A stretch of DNA of 64,000 bases from Mycobacterium paraffinicum (GTDB taxonomy: Bacteria; Actinomycetota; Actinomycetes; Mycobacteriales; Mycobacteriaceae), in the NCBI RefSeq assembly GCF_001907675.1, contig NZ_MPNT01000006.1:1-64000 (forward strand), in the 5' to 3' direction. Every line of letters begins with the position of its first letter. Positions within the stretch are counted from its first letter, which is position 1. Position numbers and translations under genes: made by a program. The notes beneath the pieces were generated by a model, which saw only the letters and a program-made list of their open reading frames with translations, made no database searches and was not told the origin of the DNA. Below are positions 28,586 to 40,612 of the stretch, piece after piece.

Positions 28586-28612
28586 ATTCGCAGCATAGAC
28601 GCGCGCGCGTGG

Positions 28613-30562
28613 GTGCGATTGTGTCCAAGTAGGTCCCGGACACCCGGCCTAGATACCCTGGACATACCAACTGAGCCGGCGTTCACGCCGCCGCAAGCAT
28701 GTGCAGACCAGGAGATTCCCATCAGCAGTTTCGCCGACAAGACCTTCACCGCGCCGGCGCAGATTCGGAACTTCTGCATCATCGCCCACATCGACCACGG
28801 CAAGTCCACACTGGCGGACCGGATGCTTCAGCTCACCGGCGTCGTCGACGAGCGGTCGATGCGCGCGCAGTACCTGGACCGGATGGACATCGAGCGCGAG
28901 CGCGGGATCACCATCAAGGCGCAGAACGTGCGGCTGCCCTGGAAGGTCGGCGACGAGGAGTACGTCCTGCACCTGATCGACACCCCGGGCCACGTCGACT
29001 TCACCTACGAGGTGTCGCGGGCGCTGGAGGCGTGTGAGGGCGCGGTGCTGCTGGTCGACGCGGCCCAGGGCATCGAGGCGCAGACGCTGGCGAACCTGTA
29101 CCTGGCACTGGACCGCGACCTGCACATCATTCCGGTGCTCAACAAGATCGACCTGCCGGCCGCCGATCCGGACCGCTACGCGGGGGAGATCGCCCACATC
29201 ATCGGCTGTGAGCCCGGCGACGTGCTGCGGGTGTCCGGCAAGACCGGTGAGGGCGTCGCCGACCTGCTCGACCACGTCGTGCGCGAGGTGCCGCATCCGC
29301 AGGGCGACGCCGACGCGCCCACCCGCGCGATGATCTTCGACTCGGTCTACGACATCTACCGCGGTGTGGTGACCTACGTCCGGGTGATGGACGGCAAGAT
29401 CGTCCCGCGGGAGCGCATCCTGATGATGTCCACCGGCGCCACCCACGAGCTGCTCGAGGTGGGCATCGTCTCGCCCGAACCGAAGGCCAGCGCGGGCCTG
29501 GGGGTGGGCGAGGTCGGCTACCTGATCACCGGCGTGAAGGACGTTCGCCAGTCCAAGGTCGGCGACACAGTGACGACGGCGCGGCACGGCGCGACCGAGG
29601 CGCTGACGGGATATCGCGAACCCAAGCCGATGGTCTACTCGGGCCTGTATCCCGTGGACGGCTCGGATTACCCCGTTCTGCGCGACGCCCTGGACAAGCT
29701 GCAGCTCAACGACGCGGCGCTGACGTACGAGCCGGAAACGTCGGTGGCGTTGGGCTTCGGCTTCCGGTGCGGGTTCCTTGGCCTGCTGCACATGGAGATC
29801 ACCCGCGAACGCCTGGAGCGCGAGTTCGACCTCGACCTGATCTCGACGTCGCCGAACGTCGTTTACCGGGTCATCAAAGACGACGGGACCGAGATCGTGG
29901 TGACCAACCCGTCGGATTGGCCCGAGGGCAAGGTGCGCACGGTCTACGAGCCGGTCGTCAAGACCACCATCATCGCGCCCAGCGAGTTCATCGGCACCAT
30001 CATGGAGCTGTGCCAGTCGCGCCGCGGCGAGCTGGGCGGCATGGACTACCTGTCGCCCGAGCGCGTCGAGTTGCGCTACACGATGCCGCTCGGCGAGATC
30101 ATCTTCGACTTCTTCGACTCGCTGAAGTCACGCACCCGCGGTTACGCCAGCCTCGACTACGAGGAGGCCGGCGAGCAGGAGGCCCAGCTGGTCAAGGTCG
30201 ACATCCTGTTGCAGGGTGAAGCCGTCGACGCGTTCAGCGCGATCGTGCACAAGGATTCGGCGTCCGCGTACGGCAACAAGATGACCACCAAGCTCAAGGA
30301 GCTGATTCCCCGCCAGCAGTTCGAGGTGCCGGTGCAGGCCGCCATCGGCTCGAAAATCATTGCGCGCGAGAATATCCGGGCAATTCGCAAGGACGTGCTG
30401 TCCAAGTGCTACGGCGGCGACATCACCCGCAAACGGAAACTGCTGGAAAAGCAGAAGGAAGGCAAGAAGCGGATGAAGACCATCGGGCGGGTGGACGTGC
30501 CGCAGGAAGCGTTCGTGGCGGCGCTGTCCACCGACGCCGCCGGCGACAAAAGCAAGAAGTAG
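28613..30562 (+). CDS. lepA: Elongation factor 4 (LepA)
   Basis: This GTPase acts on stalled ribosomes by back-translocation. It shows the G1 motif [14 protein letters not shown] (G3), NKID (G4), elongation-factor domains II and V, and the LepA-specific C-terminus with [32 protein letters not shown]. The start is uncertain. GTG 28613 gives 649 residues, close to the M. tuberculosis protein; TTG 28619 is also in frame. The recognisable conserved sequence begins near 28720 (ISSFADKTF), just after an AGGAG, but there is no ordinary start codon there. Confidence 0.95.
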   Translation: MRLCPSRSRTPGLDTLDIPTEPAFTPPQACADQEIPISSFADKTFTAPAQIRNFCIIAHIDHGKSTLADRMLQLTGVVDERSMRAQYLDRMDIERERGITIKAQNVRLPWKVGDEEYVLHLIDTPGHVDFTYEVSRALEACEGAVLLVDAAQGIEAQTLANLYLALDRDLHIIPVLNKIDLPAADPDRYAGEIAHIIGCEPGDVLRVSGKTGEGVADLLDHVVREVPHPQGDADAPTRAMIFDSVYDIYRGVVTYVRVMDGKIVPRERILMMSTGATHELLEVGIVSPEPKASAGLGVGEVGYLITGVKDVRQSKVGDTVTTARHGATEALTGYREPKPMVYSGLYPVDGSDYPVLRDALDKLQLNDAALTYEPETSVALGFGFRCGFLGLLHMEITRERLEREFDLDLISTSPNVVYRVIKDDGTEIVVTNPSDWPEGKVRTVYEPVVKTTIIAPSEFIGTIMELCQSRRGELGGMDYLSPERVELRYTMPLGEIIFDFFDSLKSRTRGYASLDYEEAGEQEAQLVKVDILLQGEAVDAFSAIVHKDSASAYGNKMTTKLKELIPRQQFEVPVQAAIGSKIIARENIRAIRKDVLSKCYGGDITRKRKLLEKQKEGKKRMKTIGRVDVPQEAFVAALSTDAAGDKSKK

Positions 30563-30567
30563 TCGTG

Positions 30568-31293
30568 ATGCTGATGCGAGCCGTTGGAGTGGTCGGTCTC
30601 GGCCTGCTCGGAACTGGATGCGTCACGACGGTGGCCGGAACCCCAACGCGCACCGGCCCCCTCGGCCTGGCCGCGTTGCCGCTCGGACAGGTCTTGCCGG
30701 ACACCGCCGAGATCAGCGCCGCCGTCGGGAACGAGCTCCCGCCACACAGTCCGCCGTTGGTTGGTGGTATCGATGTGCTGCCCAATGGGATTCGTGATGC
30801 TGGTGGCGCCACCCCTATCGAATGCCTCGGGGCCGTCGCCCCCGCGATGCGCCTCGTCTATGAAAAGGGCCCGGTGCGCCGTGTCGCGACGCAGGGCTAC
30901 TGGAACTACGGCTCCGGCATACAAGTGTCCAGCGCATCAGCAGCGGCGATCGAGCTGGCGACCACGTCCGACGCGCAACGACTCTTCGCGTCGTTCGTTG
31001 AGCAATGGCGACGCTGCACGGACACCACGGTCACCACCGACACACACGACCAAAGCAACACCGAGTTGTACTCGAAGGTGACCGACGTCCGCGTCGACGG
31101 GCCGATACTGTCCGCTACCGTCATCGCGTGGGACAACCATCACACGCCGCCATCCCCGGATGAGCGGGCGGTCGGAACCACGGGCGACGTCATCGCTGAC
31201 GTCAAAGTCGCCGTCGGGCCGCACGCGCAGGCCGGGACCCGGGCCATTCAAGTCGTTCAGGCGATGTTGCGAAAAGTCTCGAGCACCAACTGA
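30568..31293 (+). CDS. Sensor-domain lipoprotein, first of three in tandem (LppR/PknH-sensor type)
   Basis: The 241-residue secreted lipoprotein has a short signal peptide ending in the lipobox LGTGC. The body resembles the extracellular sensor domain of PknH and related mycobacterial lipoproteins, with paired cysteines in IECLGAV and QWRRCTD. It starts five bases after lepA. Its stop overlaps the next lipoprotein start by one base (TGATG). The ligand is unknown. The corresponding M. tuberculosis region has one such gene, lppR. Confidence 0.85.
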   Translation: MLMRAVGVVGLGLLGTGCVTTVAGTPTRTGPLGLAALPLGQVLPDTAEISAAVGNELPPHSPPLVGGIDVLPNGIRDAGGATPIECLGAVAPAMRLVYEKGPVRRVATQGYWNYGSGIQVSSASAAAIELATTSDAQRLFASFVEQWRRCTDTTVTTDTHDQSNTELYSKVTDVRVDGPILSATVIAWDNHHTPPSPDERAVGTTGDVIADVKVAVGPHAQAGTRAIQVVQAMLRKVSSTN

Positions 31294-32072
31294 TGTCGAC
31301 ACGCCGGACCATCCTCACCTGCCTGCTGGCCGTCGCGCTCGCCACCGGCTGCACTGTCGACGGCACCGCGCGGCCCGCGCCGAATCTGAAGCCCCAGCCG
31401 GTCATCGGGCAACCCGTCAAGAAGGTGCTTCTCGACGACGCTGAGCTGTCGAAGCTCCTGGGCCAGTCCTTCGGAAGCAAGAACGAACTCCCGGCGCGGT
31501 TCGGCGGTCCCGAGGTGCTGGCGCCGGCTTTCGGCGCGGTCTCGCCCGCCAACTGCGTCGGTGTCACCTCGATGATGGTGAAGGACGCCTACCGATCCGC
31601 CGACGTCAAGAATGCCGCGCGGGAGACGTGGTGGAACCAGCGCGGGCCGGCGAAGGTGATCAGTGTGGCCGAGGGCGTGGTCGCACTGTCCAGCGCCGCC
31701 GGGGCCGCGGTGTTGTTCCAACAGTTCGCACAGCAGTGGCGTGACTGTGAGGGCACGACCGTGACCATCGGGCGCCCCAGCATCATCACCGACCGTCCCG
31801 CAATCGTCTTCTCGGACAGCATCTCTGAGGTAAGGGTCTCCGAATCCGTTCTGGCCGCGACCATTTCGATCGACACCCAATTGCCCGGAATACCGTCGAG
31901 CGGGCCCCGGCCCGAGGCGCGCGCCATCGGCGTGCGGGGGAACTGCCTCGTCGAAGTCGAAGTGGCGTTCTTCAATTCAACCCGCTCGTCGGACGAGGGT
32001 TCCGGCGATGTGCACCGCAGCGCCATCGACATCGCGCACGCGATGATGGACAAGGTCAGCGCGCTGGGGTGA
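31293..32072 (+). CDS. Sensor-domain lipoprotein, second of three in tandem
   Basis: The 259-residue protein has a signal peptide with lipobox LATGC and the same sensor-domain pattern: DDAELSKLLGQSF, NCVGV, EGVVALSSAAGAAVLFQQFAQQWRDC and a C-terminal AIDIAHAMMDKVSALG. Similarity to the third copy is clear in these blocks, so the array arose by duplication. It is translationally coupled to the gene before it and would be anchored to the outer face of the plasma membrane. Confidence 0.87.
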   Translation: MSTRRTILTCLLAVALATGCTVDGTARPAPNLKPQPVIGQPVKKVLLDDAELSKLLGQSFGSKNELPARFGGPEVLAPAFGAVSPANCVGVTSMMVKDAYRSADVKNAARETWWNQRGPAKVISVAEGVVALSSAAGAAVLFQQFAQQWRDCEGTTVTIGRPSIITDRPAIVFSDSISEVRVSESVLAATISIDTQLPGIPSSGPRPEARAIGVRGNCLVEVEVAFFNSTRSSDEGSGDVHRSAIDIAHAMMDKVSALG

Positions 32073-32094
32073 GGCCGGGAAGGTCGGGGACGAA

Positions 32095-32838
32095 GTGAAG
32101 AACCGCTGGCGCGTTCCGGCCGTTGTGATCGCGGTGCTGCTGGCCAGCGGCTGCACCGAAACCACTTCCGGCACAGCAGTTCTAGCGCCGAACGCGGGGC
32201 ACGTGCCAGCCATCAAACGGGCCTTGTTCGACGGCACCGCGCTGGCGAAACTGCTCGGCCAGCCGTTCCAGCCCTACCCGCATTACTCGGAGTTCGGGGG
32301 CGCCGACAAACTGGGAAACGCGTGGGATGACGCGCAACCCGCCGACTGCATCGGCGTCGTCCATTGGATGCAGCGGGGCCCGTATGCCCCGGCGCCGATA
32401 CAACAAACCGCCGCCGAAATGTGGGTACACAAAGGCGATTCGGTGAAGATCGACAGCGTCGAGGAAGGTGTCGTCGCGTTGCGGTCTGACGCGGACGCCG
32501 CCGCGCTATTCGCCAGGTTCGCCGCGCAGTGGCAGAAGTGCGACGGAACCACGCTGACCGTCAAGCCTGTCGATGTCTACGGTTTGGATGCCATCTCCGA
32601 CGTGCGCGTCGCGGATTCGGTCGTGGCGGCGACGGTTTCGATGGGGTCCGGCCAACACTCGGTTTTGAATGCCATCCCCACGGCCCGGGCGCTTGGCGTC
32701 AAGGGGCCGTACGTGGTGGAGATGACGGTCGACTTCATTCCCATTTATGGTCCAGCGGATCAGGGCAACGGCGACATCAACACCACCGCCATCGACCTCA
32801 CCCACGCGCTGATGGACAAACTCAGCGCCCGCAGCTGA
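32095..32838 (+). CDS. Sensor-domain lipoprotein, third of three in tandem
   Basis: The 247-residue lipoprotein starts at GTG 32095, with lipobox LASGC. The sensor domain keeps the markers seen in the second copy: GTALAKLLGQPF, DCIGVVHWM, EGVVALRSDADAAALFARFAAQWQKC and the AIDLTHALMDKLSAR end. It lies 22 bases after the second copy and converges on the GH15 gene. Confidence 0.87.
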   Translation: MKNRWRVPAVVIAVLLASGCTETTSGTAVLAPNAGHVPAIKRALFDGTALAKLLGQPFQPYPHYSEFGGADKLGNAWDDAQPADCIGVVHWMQRGPYAPAPIQQTAAEMWVHKGDSVKIDSVEEGVVALRSDADAAALFARFAAQWQKCDGTTLTVKPVDVYGLDAISDVRVADSVVAATVSMGSGQHSVLNAIPTARALGVKGPYVVEMTVDFIPIYGPADQGNGDINTTAIDLTHALMDKLSARS

Positions 32839-32868
32839 CGCGGCGCCGGCTGCACTTAGCGCCACGAG

Positions 32869-34970
<2,102 letters not shown>

Positions 34971-34974
<4 letters not shown>

Positions 34975-36206
34975 CCGCGGCGTCGGGCGAACCTCGGGGC
35001 GTGCTCGGGCAGCGGGCCGATCGCGACGAGGTAGCCGAGTAACCGCCGCAGGGGTGTGGATCGGCCCACCAGCCGCACGCCACGCGGCGCGCGGTCCTCG
35101 TTGCGGGCCACCGCCGCGGCGATCACGTTGGCATGGATGCCCCGTTGCGCGGCCTGGAGCAGCGCGGTGGGTAGCCAGCGGCGCGCCTGCACCCGGGCCA
35201 GCCGCCAGGTGGGCACCCGGCCCGCGCGCAACGCGCCGGCCAGGATGCGCGCCGCGGCCACCGCGTCGGCCACCGCGAGATTGATGCCGATCCCGCCGAC
35301 CGGCGACATCGCGTGCGCGGCGTCGCCGATGAGCAGGACCCCGTCGGCGTACCAGCGGCGAAGCCGATTCAGTTGCACGTCAAGCAGTTTCACGTCGTCG
35401 AACGATGTCAGCGTCTGCACGCGGTCACCCAGCCAGGGCACCATCGCGACCAGCACCCGGTGCAGCGCCTCGATGCCCTCGGCCCGCAGCTGGGTGTCGG
35501 TTCCCTTCGGGATGATGTAGGCGATCTGGTAGTAGTCGCCGCGATCGATCACGACGACCGCGTGCCCGGCCCGCAGCACCCCGCCCAGCCCCCGCGGATC
35601 GCCGGGGTGGCGGGGCAACCGGAACCACCACACGTCCATGGGTGCGCCGAAGCTGTGCGGGACGAGGCCAACCGCCGAACGCACCGTGGAGGAGCGGCCG
35701 TCGCAGGCGACGGTCAGCTCGGCGCGCATGGTCCTGAGCTCGCCGCCCCCGTCGCGATAGGTGACCCCGACGACGCGGTTCCCGTCCCGGATCACGCCGG
35801 TCACCTCGGTGCTGCGCAGCAACCGGAAGTTCGGCTCGGCCTCGGCGGCGGTGGCCACCAATTCCAGGAAGTCCCATTGCGGCACCAGGGCGATGTGTTT
35901 GTGCGCGCCGGGCAGGCGGGTGAGGTCGAGGGCCACCGGTTGGTTCTGTATCTCCATGCGGATCGTGTCGATGAGGCGATGCGGAATCTCGGCGAACCGG
36001 GAGCCCAAGCCCAGTTCGTCGAGCAGCCGCAAGGTGCTCGCGTGCACGGTGTCGCCGCGAAAGTCACGCAGGAAGTCGGCGTGCTTTTCCATCACCGTGA
36101 CGTCGACGCCGGCCCGGGCCAACAGCAGGCCTAGCACCATGCCCGCCGGGCCGCCACCGGCGATCAGGCAGGCCGTCGCCTCGGGCGTGGGCGGCGGGGC
36201 GGACAT
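34971..36206 (-). CDS. FAD-dependent aromatic hydroxylase-type monooxygenase
   Basis: The 411-residue flavoprotein of the PHBH-like group starts at ATG 36206. It shows the FAD-binding GGGPAGMVLGLLLARAG near residue 18, a middle DGRSSTVRSAVG motif and the late GDAAHAMSPVGGIGINLAV flavin-contact motif. Such enzymes hydroxylate or epoxidise aromatic or polyene substrates with NAD(P)H and oxygen. The substrate is not evident. The downstream GH15 gene overlaps its stop. Confidence 0.9.
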
Positions 36207-36251
36207 GCGCCGATCTTGGCACATTGGAATTCCGCTGCAGGGCCGAATAGG

Positions 36252-36455
36252 GTGAGCCGCGTGACCGCGTTCCTGAATTGGTGGGACGGCAATGAGCTGT
36301 GGCTTTCCGGGCTCGCTTTCGTGCTCCAAGCCATGGTGGTGATGCCGGTCGTGCTGGTGGTGGCCGCGGTCACGGCGGGGCTGCTCGACGGCCTGCTCGG
36401 CAAGAGCATCGCCCTGATGCGCCGTGCCCGCCACGCCGGTGAGGCGCCCGGGTAA
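36252..36455 (+). CDS. Small membrane protein
   Basis: The protein is 67 residues from GTG 36252 or 64 from GTG 36261. It has one long hydrophobic stretch (LAFVLQAMVVMPVVLVVAAVTAGLL) and a basic C-terminus. The matching position in M. tuberculosis also holds a small membrane protein. Function is unknown. Confidence 0.65.
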   Translation: MSRVTAFLNWWDGNELWLSGLAFVLQAMVVMPVVLVVAAVTAGLLDGLLGKSIALMRRARHAGEAPG

Positions 36456-36460
36456 CCCGC

Positions 36461-36538
36461 ATGCCTCGGTCGCACGTGACATTGATTCTGGTCGCGCTCG
36501 TGGTGCTGGTCATCGTCGCGTGGTGGCTGACGCACTGA
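36461..36538 (+). CDS. 25-residue single-pass membrane miniprotein (candidate)
   Basis: ATG 36461 opens a 25-residue frame, MPRSHVTLILVALVVLVIVA followed by WWLTH and a stop. It is essentially one membrane helix. It begins 5 bases after the stop of the preceding small membrane protein, so the two could be coupled. Coding status is inferred only from hydrophobicity and spacing. Confidence 0.4.
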   Translation: MPRSHVTLILVALVVLVIVAWWLTH

Positions 36539-36591
36539 GCGCAGGTTGCTGGCTCGACCCCTCGAGCGGTGGCGGGCCTGCCGATTCCTGT

Positions 36592-36597
36592 TAGGCT
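36592..36597 (+). promoter_or_regulatory. -10 box of a leaderless subI leader transcript
   Basis: TAGGCT fits the mycobacterial TANNNT -10 pattern and ends 7 bases before the ATG of the cysteine leader at 36605, the spacing expected when transcription starts at the start codon itself. Confidence 0.6.
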
Positions 36598-36604
36598 TCC
36601 CGCC

Positions 36605-36658
36605 ATGCACGTGACATCCGCTGTGGAGCGCCATGTCTTCGTGCACTGTTGTCGCTGA
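36605..36658 (+). CDS. Cysteine leader peptide of the sulfate transport operon
   Basis: This 17-residue frame (MHVTSAVERHVFVHCCR) ends with two cysteine codons, one Arg codon and TGA. A -10 box 7 bases upstream indicates a leaderless mRNA. It lies 113 bases before subI. Leaderless ORFs with cysteine runs are known in mycobacteria as attenuators of sulfur genes: when charged Cys-tRNA is scarce the ribosome stalls and the downstream operon is expressed. A perfect 12-base palindrome, AAAGGCGCCTTT at 36711-36722, lies between leader and subI and could take part in the switch. Confidence 0.7.
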   Translation: MHVTSAVERHVFVHCCR

Positions 36659-36771
36659 CTGCCAAACCCGTGTGCGGTCTGGTATGGGTTCGTGAGGTCT
36701 CCCTCCGGTTAAAGGCGCCTTTCCGCAGCAACGGGACAATCGTCCGTAAGTCCCCGTCCTGGAAGGCCCGA

Positions 36772-37803
36772 ATGCCCAACCACATCGCAAGGCGCTGGCG
36801 ACCGGTGACTGTCTTCGCCCTCGTCGTGGCGGTCATCGCGGGCTGTAGTGGCGGGCCCAGTGACGTCGTGGGCGGCAGCGGCCCCAACAACGCGCACACG
36901 AGCATCACCCTGGTCGCCTATTCGGTCCCAGAACCCGGCTGGAGCAAGGTGATTCCCGCGTTCAACGCCGCCGAGGAAGGCAAGAGCGTCCAGGTGATCA
37001 CGTCCTACGGCGCCTCGGGCGACCAATCCCGCGGCGTCGTCGACGGCAAGCCCGCGGACGTCGTGAACTTCTCGGTCGAGCCCGACATCACCCGGTTGGT
37101 GAAGGCGGGCAAGGTCTCCAAAGACTGGAATACCGACGCCACCAAGGGAATTCCGTTCGGGTCGGTGGTGACGTTGGTGGTACGTAAGGGCAATCCGAAG
37201 AACATCAGGGACTGGGATGACCTGCTGCGGCCGGGAGTGGAGGTCATCACGCCCAGTCCGCTGAGCTCGGGATCGGCCAAGTGGAACCTGCTGGCGCCGT
37301 ATGCGGTCAAGAGCGAGGGCGGCAGCAACGCCCAGGCCGGGGTCGAGTTCATCAGCAAGTTGGTGCATGAACACGTCAAGCTGCGTCCCGGTTCGGGAAG
37401 GGAGGCCACCGATGTTTTCGTCCAGGGCAGTGGGGACGTGTTGATCAGTTACGAGAACGAGGCGATCGCCACCGAGCGCGCGGGCAAGCCGGTCGAGCAC
37501 ATCAACCCGCCGCAGACGTTCAAGATCGAGAACCCGGTGGCGGTGGTGACCACCAGTCCGCACCTGGACGCCGCGGTCGCGTTCAAGAACTTCCAATACA
37601 CGGCCGCCGCGCAGAAGGTGTGGGCCCAGGCCGGTTTTCGGCCGGTCGATCCGGCCGTCGCCGCCGAATTCCGTGACCAGTTCCCGGCGCCGGCGAAGCT
37701 GTGGACGATCGCCGACCTCGGCGGCTGGACCCCGGTCGACCCGCAGCTGTTCGACAAGAGCACCGGCAGCATCACCAAGATCTACACGCAGGCCACCGGA
37801 TGA
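36772..37803 (+). CDS. subI: Sulfate-binding lipoprotein of the CysTWA transporter
   Basis: The 343-residue periplasmic sulfate-binding protein starts at ATG 36772. It has a lipoprotein signal (VVAVIAGC) and the sulfate-binding-family blocks ITLVAYSVPEPGW, FNAAEEGKSVQVITSYGASGDQSR, VVNFSVEPDITRL, ITPSPLSSGSAKWNLLAPY and a late GFRPVDPAV. It delivers sulfate to CysT/CysW. Its TGA overlaps the cysT ATG. Expression is probably governed by the cysteine leader upstream. Confidence 0.95.
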   Translation: MPNHIARRWRPVTVFALVVAVIAGCSGGPSDVVGGSGPNNAHTSITLVAYSVPEPGWSKVIPAFNAAEEGKSVQVITSYGASGDQSRGVVDGKPADVVNFSVEPDITRLVKAGKVSKDWNTDATKGIPFGSVVTLVVRKGNPKNIRDWDDLLRPGVEVITPSPLSSGSAKWNLLAPYAVKSEGGSNAQAGVEFISKLVHEHVKLRPGSGREATDVFVQGSGDVLISYENEAIATERAGKPVEHINPPQTFKIENPVAVVTTSPHLDAAVAFKNFQYTAAAQKVWAQAGFRPVDPAVAAEFRDQFPAPAKLWTIADLGGWTPVDPQLFDKSTGSITKIYTQATG

Positions 37804-38687
37804 CGGCCGCGATCTCGCCTGACCCCCAGGCCGTGAGGCCCGAACTCGCCCCTTCCGAGGGCGGCGCCGGGCGCCGCCCGGCGAAGGCCCGGCGCGCCCG
37901 CGGCACCACGTCGCTGCGGTTGGGTGTGGCGACCCTGTGGCTGTCGGTGATCGTGCTGTTGCCGCTGGCCGCGATCGCCTGGCAGGCCGCCGGCGGCGGC
38001 TGGCACGCCTTCTGGTTGGCGGTCACCTCCAACGCGGCGTTGGAGTCGTTCCGGGTGACGCTGACCATCTCCGCCGGGGTCACCCTGGCCAACCTGGTGT
38101 TCGGCCTGGTGATCGCCTGGGTGCTGGTGCGCGACGACTTCGTCGGCAAGCGCCTCGTCGACGCCATCATCGATCTGCCCTTCGCGCTGCCCACCATCGT
38201 CGCCAGCCTGGTGATGCTGGCCCTCTACGGCAACAACAGCCCGGTGGGTCTGCACCTGCAGCACACGGCGTGGGGCGTGGCGGTGGCGCTGGCCTTCGTG
38301 ACGCTGCCGTTCGTGGTGCGCGCGGTGCAGCCGGTGCTGCTGGAAATCGATCGGGAGACCGAGGAGGCGGCGGCGTCGCTGGGGGCCAGCGGCCCGAAGA
38401 TCTTCACCTCGGTGCTGTTGCCGTCGTTGACGCCGGCGTTGTTGTCCGGTGCGGGTCTGGCGTTCTCGCGTGCGATCGGCGAGTTCGGTTCGGTGGTGCT
38501 GATCGGTGGTGCGGTGCCGGGCAAGACGGAAGTGTCGTCGCAGTGGATACGGACCCTGATCGAGAACGACGACCGCACCGGCGCCGCCGCGATCTCCATC
38601 GTGTTGCTGTCGATCTCGTTCGTCGTGCTGTTCATCCTGCGCATCGTCGGTGGGCGCGCGGCCAAGCGTGAGGAGCTGGCCCCGTGA
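37800..38687 (+). CDS. cysT: Sulfate ABC transporter permease CysT
   Basis: The 295-residue permease starts at ATG 37800. It has a cytoplasmic basic N-terminus, about six membrane helices and the ABC-permease EAA loop (EEAAASLGASGPKIFTSVLLPSL), the contact site for CysA. It overlaps subI by 4 bases and cysW by 4 bases, so the operon is tightly coupled. Confidence 0.95.
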   Translation: MTAAISPDPQAVRPELAPSEGGAGRRPAKARRARGTTSLRLGVATLWLSVIVLLPLAAIAWQAAGGGWHAFWLAVTSNAALESFRVTLTISAGVTLANLVFGLVIAWVLVRDDFVGKRLVDAIIDLPFALPTIVASLVMLALYGNNSPVGLHLQHTAWGVAVALAFVTLPFVVRAVQPVLLEIDRETEEAAASLGASGPKIFTSVLLPSLTPALLSGAGLAFSRAIGEFGSVVLIGGAVPGKTEVSSQWIRTLIENDDRTGAAAISIVLLSISFVVLFILRIVGGRAAKREELAP

Positions 38688-39496
38688 CATCATCGCGCCG
38701 GGTTCGCTACCTCATCCGATTCGTCGCGCTGGCATACATTTTCGTGTTGCTCATTGTCCCGGTGGCCCTGATCCTATGGCGGACTTTCCGGCCGGGCTTC
38801 GGCCAGTTCGTTGACTGGGTCAGCACGCCCGCGGCGATCTCGGCGCTGAACCTGACGTTGCTGGTCGTCGCCATCGTAGTGCCCCTCAACGTGGTATTCG
38901 GCATCCCGACCGCTTTGGTGTTGGCGCGCAACCGGTTTCGCGGTAAGGGCGTGTTGCAGGCGGTCATCGACCTGCCTTTCGCGGTGTCGCCCGTGATCGT
39001 GGGTGTGGCCCTGATCCTGTTGTGGGGATCGGCCGGCGCGTTCGGCTTCGTCGAGAAGGACCTGGGGTTCAAGATCATCTTCGGGCTGCCCGGCATCGTG
39101 TTGGCCAGCATCTTCGTCACACTGCCGTTCGTGGTGCGCGAGGTGGAGCCGGTGCTGCACGAATTGGGGACCGACCAGGAAGAGGCGGCCGCGACCCTGG
39201 GATCGGGCTGGTGGCAGACCTTTTGGCGGATCACGCTGCCGTCCATCCGGTGGGGTTTGACCTACGGCATCGTGTTGACCGTCGCCCGCACGCTCGGCGA
39301 ATACGGCGCCGTCATCATCGTGTCGTCGAACCTGCCGGGTAAGTCCCAGACGCTGACGTTGCTGGTCTCGGATCGGTATAACCGCGGGGCCGAATACGGC
39401 GCCTACGCGCTGTCGACCTTGTTGATGGGCGTTGCGGTATTGGTGCTGATCTTCCAGGTGGTTCTGGACCTTCGCCGGGCCCGGGCGGACAGATAG
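38684..39496 (+). CDS. cysW: Sulfate ABC transporter permease CysW
   Basis: The 270-residue second permease subunit starts at GTG 38684, inside the cysT stop. Six helices and the EAA loop (EEAAATLGSGWWQTFWRITLPS) are visible, with the typical ARTLGEYGAVIIVSSNLPGKSQT segment of CysW. It pairs with CysT to form the sulfate channel. Confidence 0.95.
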   Translation: MTSSRRVRYLIRFVALAYIFVLLIVPVALILWRTFRPGFGQFVDWVSTPAAISALNLTLLVVAIVVPLNVVFGIPTALVLARNRFRGKGVLQAVIDLPFAVSPVIVGVALILLWGSAGAFGFVEKDLGFKIIFGLPGIVLASIFVTLPFVVREVEPVLHELGTDQEEAAATLGSGWWQTFWRITLPSIRWGLTYGIVLTVARTLGEYGAVIIVSSNLPGKSQTLTLLVSDRYNRGAEYGAYALSTLLMGVAVLVLIFQVVLDLRRARADR

Positions 39497-39517
39497 GCTG
39501 GACATGGAGACTTGTAG

Positions 39518-40612
39518 ATGACCGAGAACGACAACCGGCCCGTCGACCACGCCATCATCGTGCGGAATGCCAACAAACGCTATGGCGACTTCGTGGCGCT
39601 GGACAACGTCGACTTCGTCGTACCGTCCGGCTCGTTGACGGCACTGTTGGGTCCCAGCGGCTCGGGCAAGTCCACCCTGTTGCGCGCCATCGCCGGGCTC
39701 GATCAGCCCGACAGCGGGACGATCACGATCAACGGCCATGACGTCACGCGGATCCCGCCGCAGCGACGCGGCATCGGGTTCGTGTTCCAGCACTACGCGG
39801 CGTTCAAGCACCTGACCGTTCGCGACAACGTGGCCTACGGACTGAAGATCCGCAAGCGGCCCAAGGCGGAGGTCAAGGCGAAGGTCGACAATCTGCTGGA
39901 AGTCGTGGGGCTGAGCGGCTTTCAGAACCGTTACCCCAATCAACTGTCCGGCGGTCAGCGACAGCGGATGGCGCTGGCGCGGGCGCTGGCGGTCGACCCC
40001 CAGGTGCTGCTGCTCGACGAGCCGTTCGGCGCGCTGGACGCCAAGGTGCGAGAGGACCTGCGCGCGTGGCTGCGCCGCCTGCACGACGAGGTGCACGTCA
40101 CCACCGTCCTGGTCACCCACGACCAGGCGGAAGCGCTTGACGTCGCCGACCGGATCGCCGTGCTCAACCACGGGCGTGTCGAGCAGGTGGGTTCGCCGAC
40201 CGAGGTCTACGACGCGCCGGCGACGGCCTTCGTCATGTCGTTCCTCGGGGCGGTGTCCACCTTGAACGGCAATCTGGTTCGCCCCCATGACATCCGGGTG
40301 GGCCGCAACCCCGAGATGGCCATCGCGGGCGGCGACGGCACCGCCGAGTCGATCGGGGTGGTACGGGCCACGGTCGATCGCGTGGTCGTGCTGGGGTTCG
40401 AGGTGCGAGTGGAATTGACCAGCGCCGCCACCGGGGGCCCCTTCACCGCTCAGATCACCCGGGGCGACGCCGAGGCCCTGGCCCTACGCGAGGGCGACAC
40501 CGTGTACGTGCGCGCGACGCGGATGCCGTCCCTTCCCGCTGAGGACGCCGCCGACTCCGGCAGCCGTCCAGGCGGAGCGGGCGAGAATCAGACCACGCTG
40601 ACGTCGGCGTGA
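39518..40612 (+). CDS. cysA: Sulfate ABC transporter ATP-binding protein CysA
   Basis: The 364-residue ATPase has Walker [10 protein letters not shown] (45-53), the LSGGQ signature (143-147) and Walker B VLLLDEP (Asp167-Glu168), followed by a C-terminal regulatory TOBE-like domain. It is the last gene of the operon, 21 bases after cysW. It converges on cysH with only 13 bases between the stops, leaving no room for the genes that separate them in M. tuberculosis. Confidence 0.95.
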   Translation: MTENDNRPVDHAIIVRNANKRYGDFVALDNVDFVVPSGSLTALLGPSGSGKSTLLRAIAGLDQPDSGTITINGHDVTRIPPQRRGIGFVFQHYAAFKHLTVRDNVAYGLKIRKRPKAEVKAKVDNLLEVVGLSGFQNRYPNQLSGGQRQRMALARALAVDPQVLLLDEPFGALDAKVREDLRAWLRRLHDEVHVTTVLVTHDQAEALDVADRIAVLNHGRVEQVGSPTEVYDAPATAFVMSFLGAVSTLNGNLVRPHDIRVGRNPEMAIAGGDGTAESIGVVRATVDRVVVLGFEVRVELTSAATGGPFTAQITRGDAEALALREGDTVYVRATRMPSLPAEDAADSGSRPGGAGENQTTLTSA

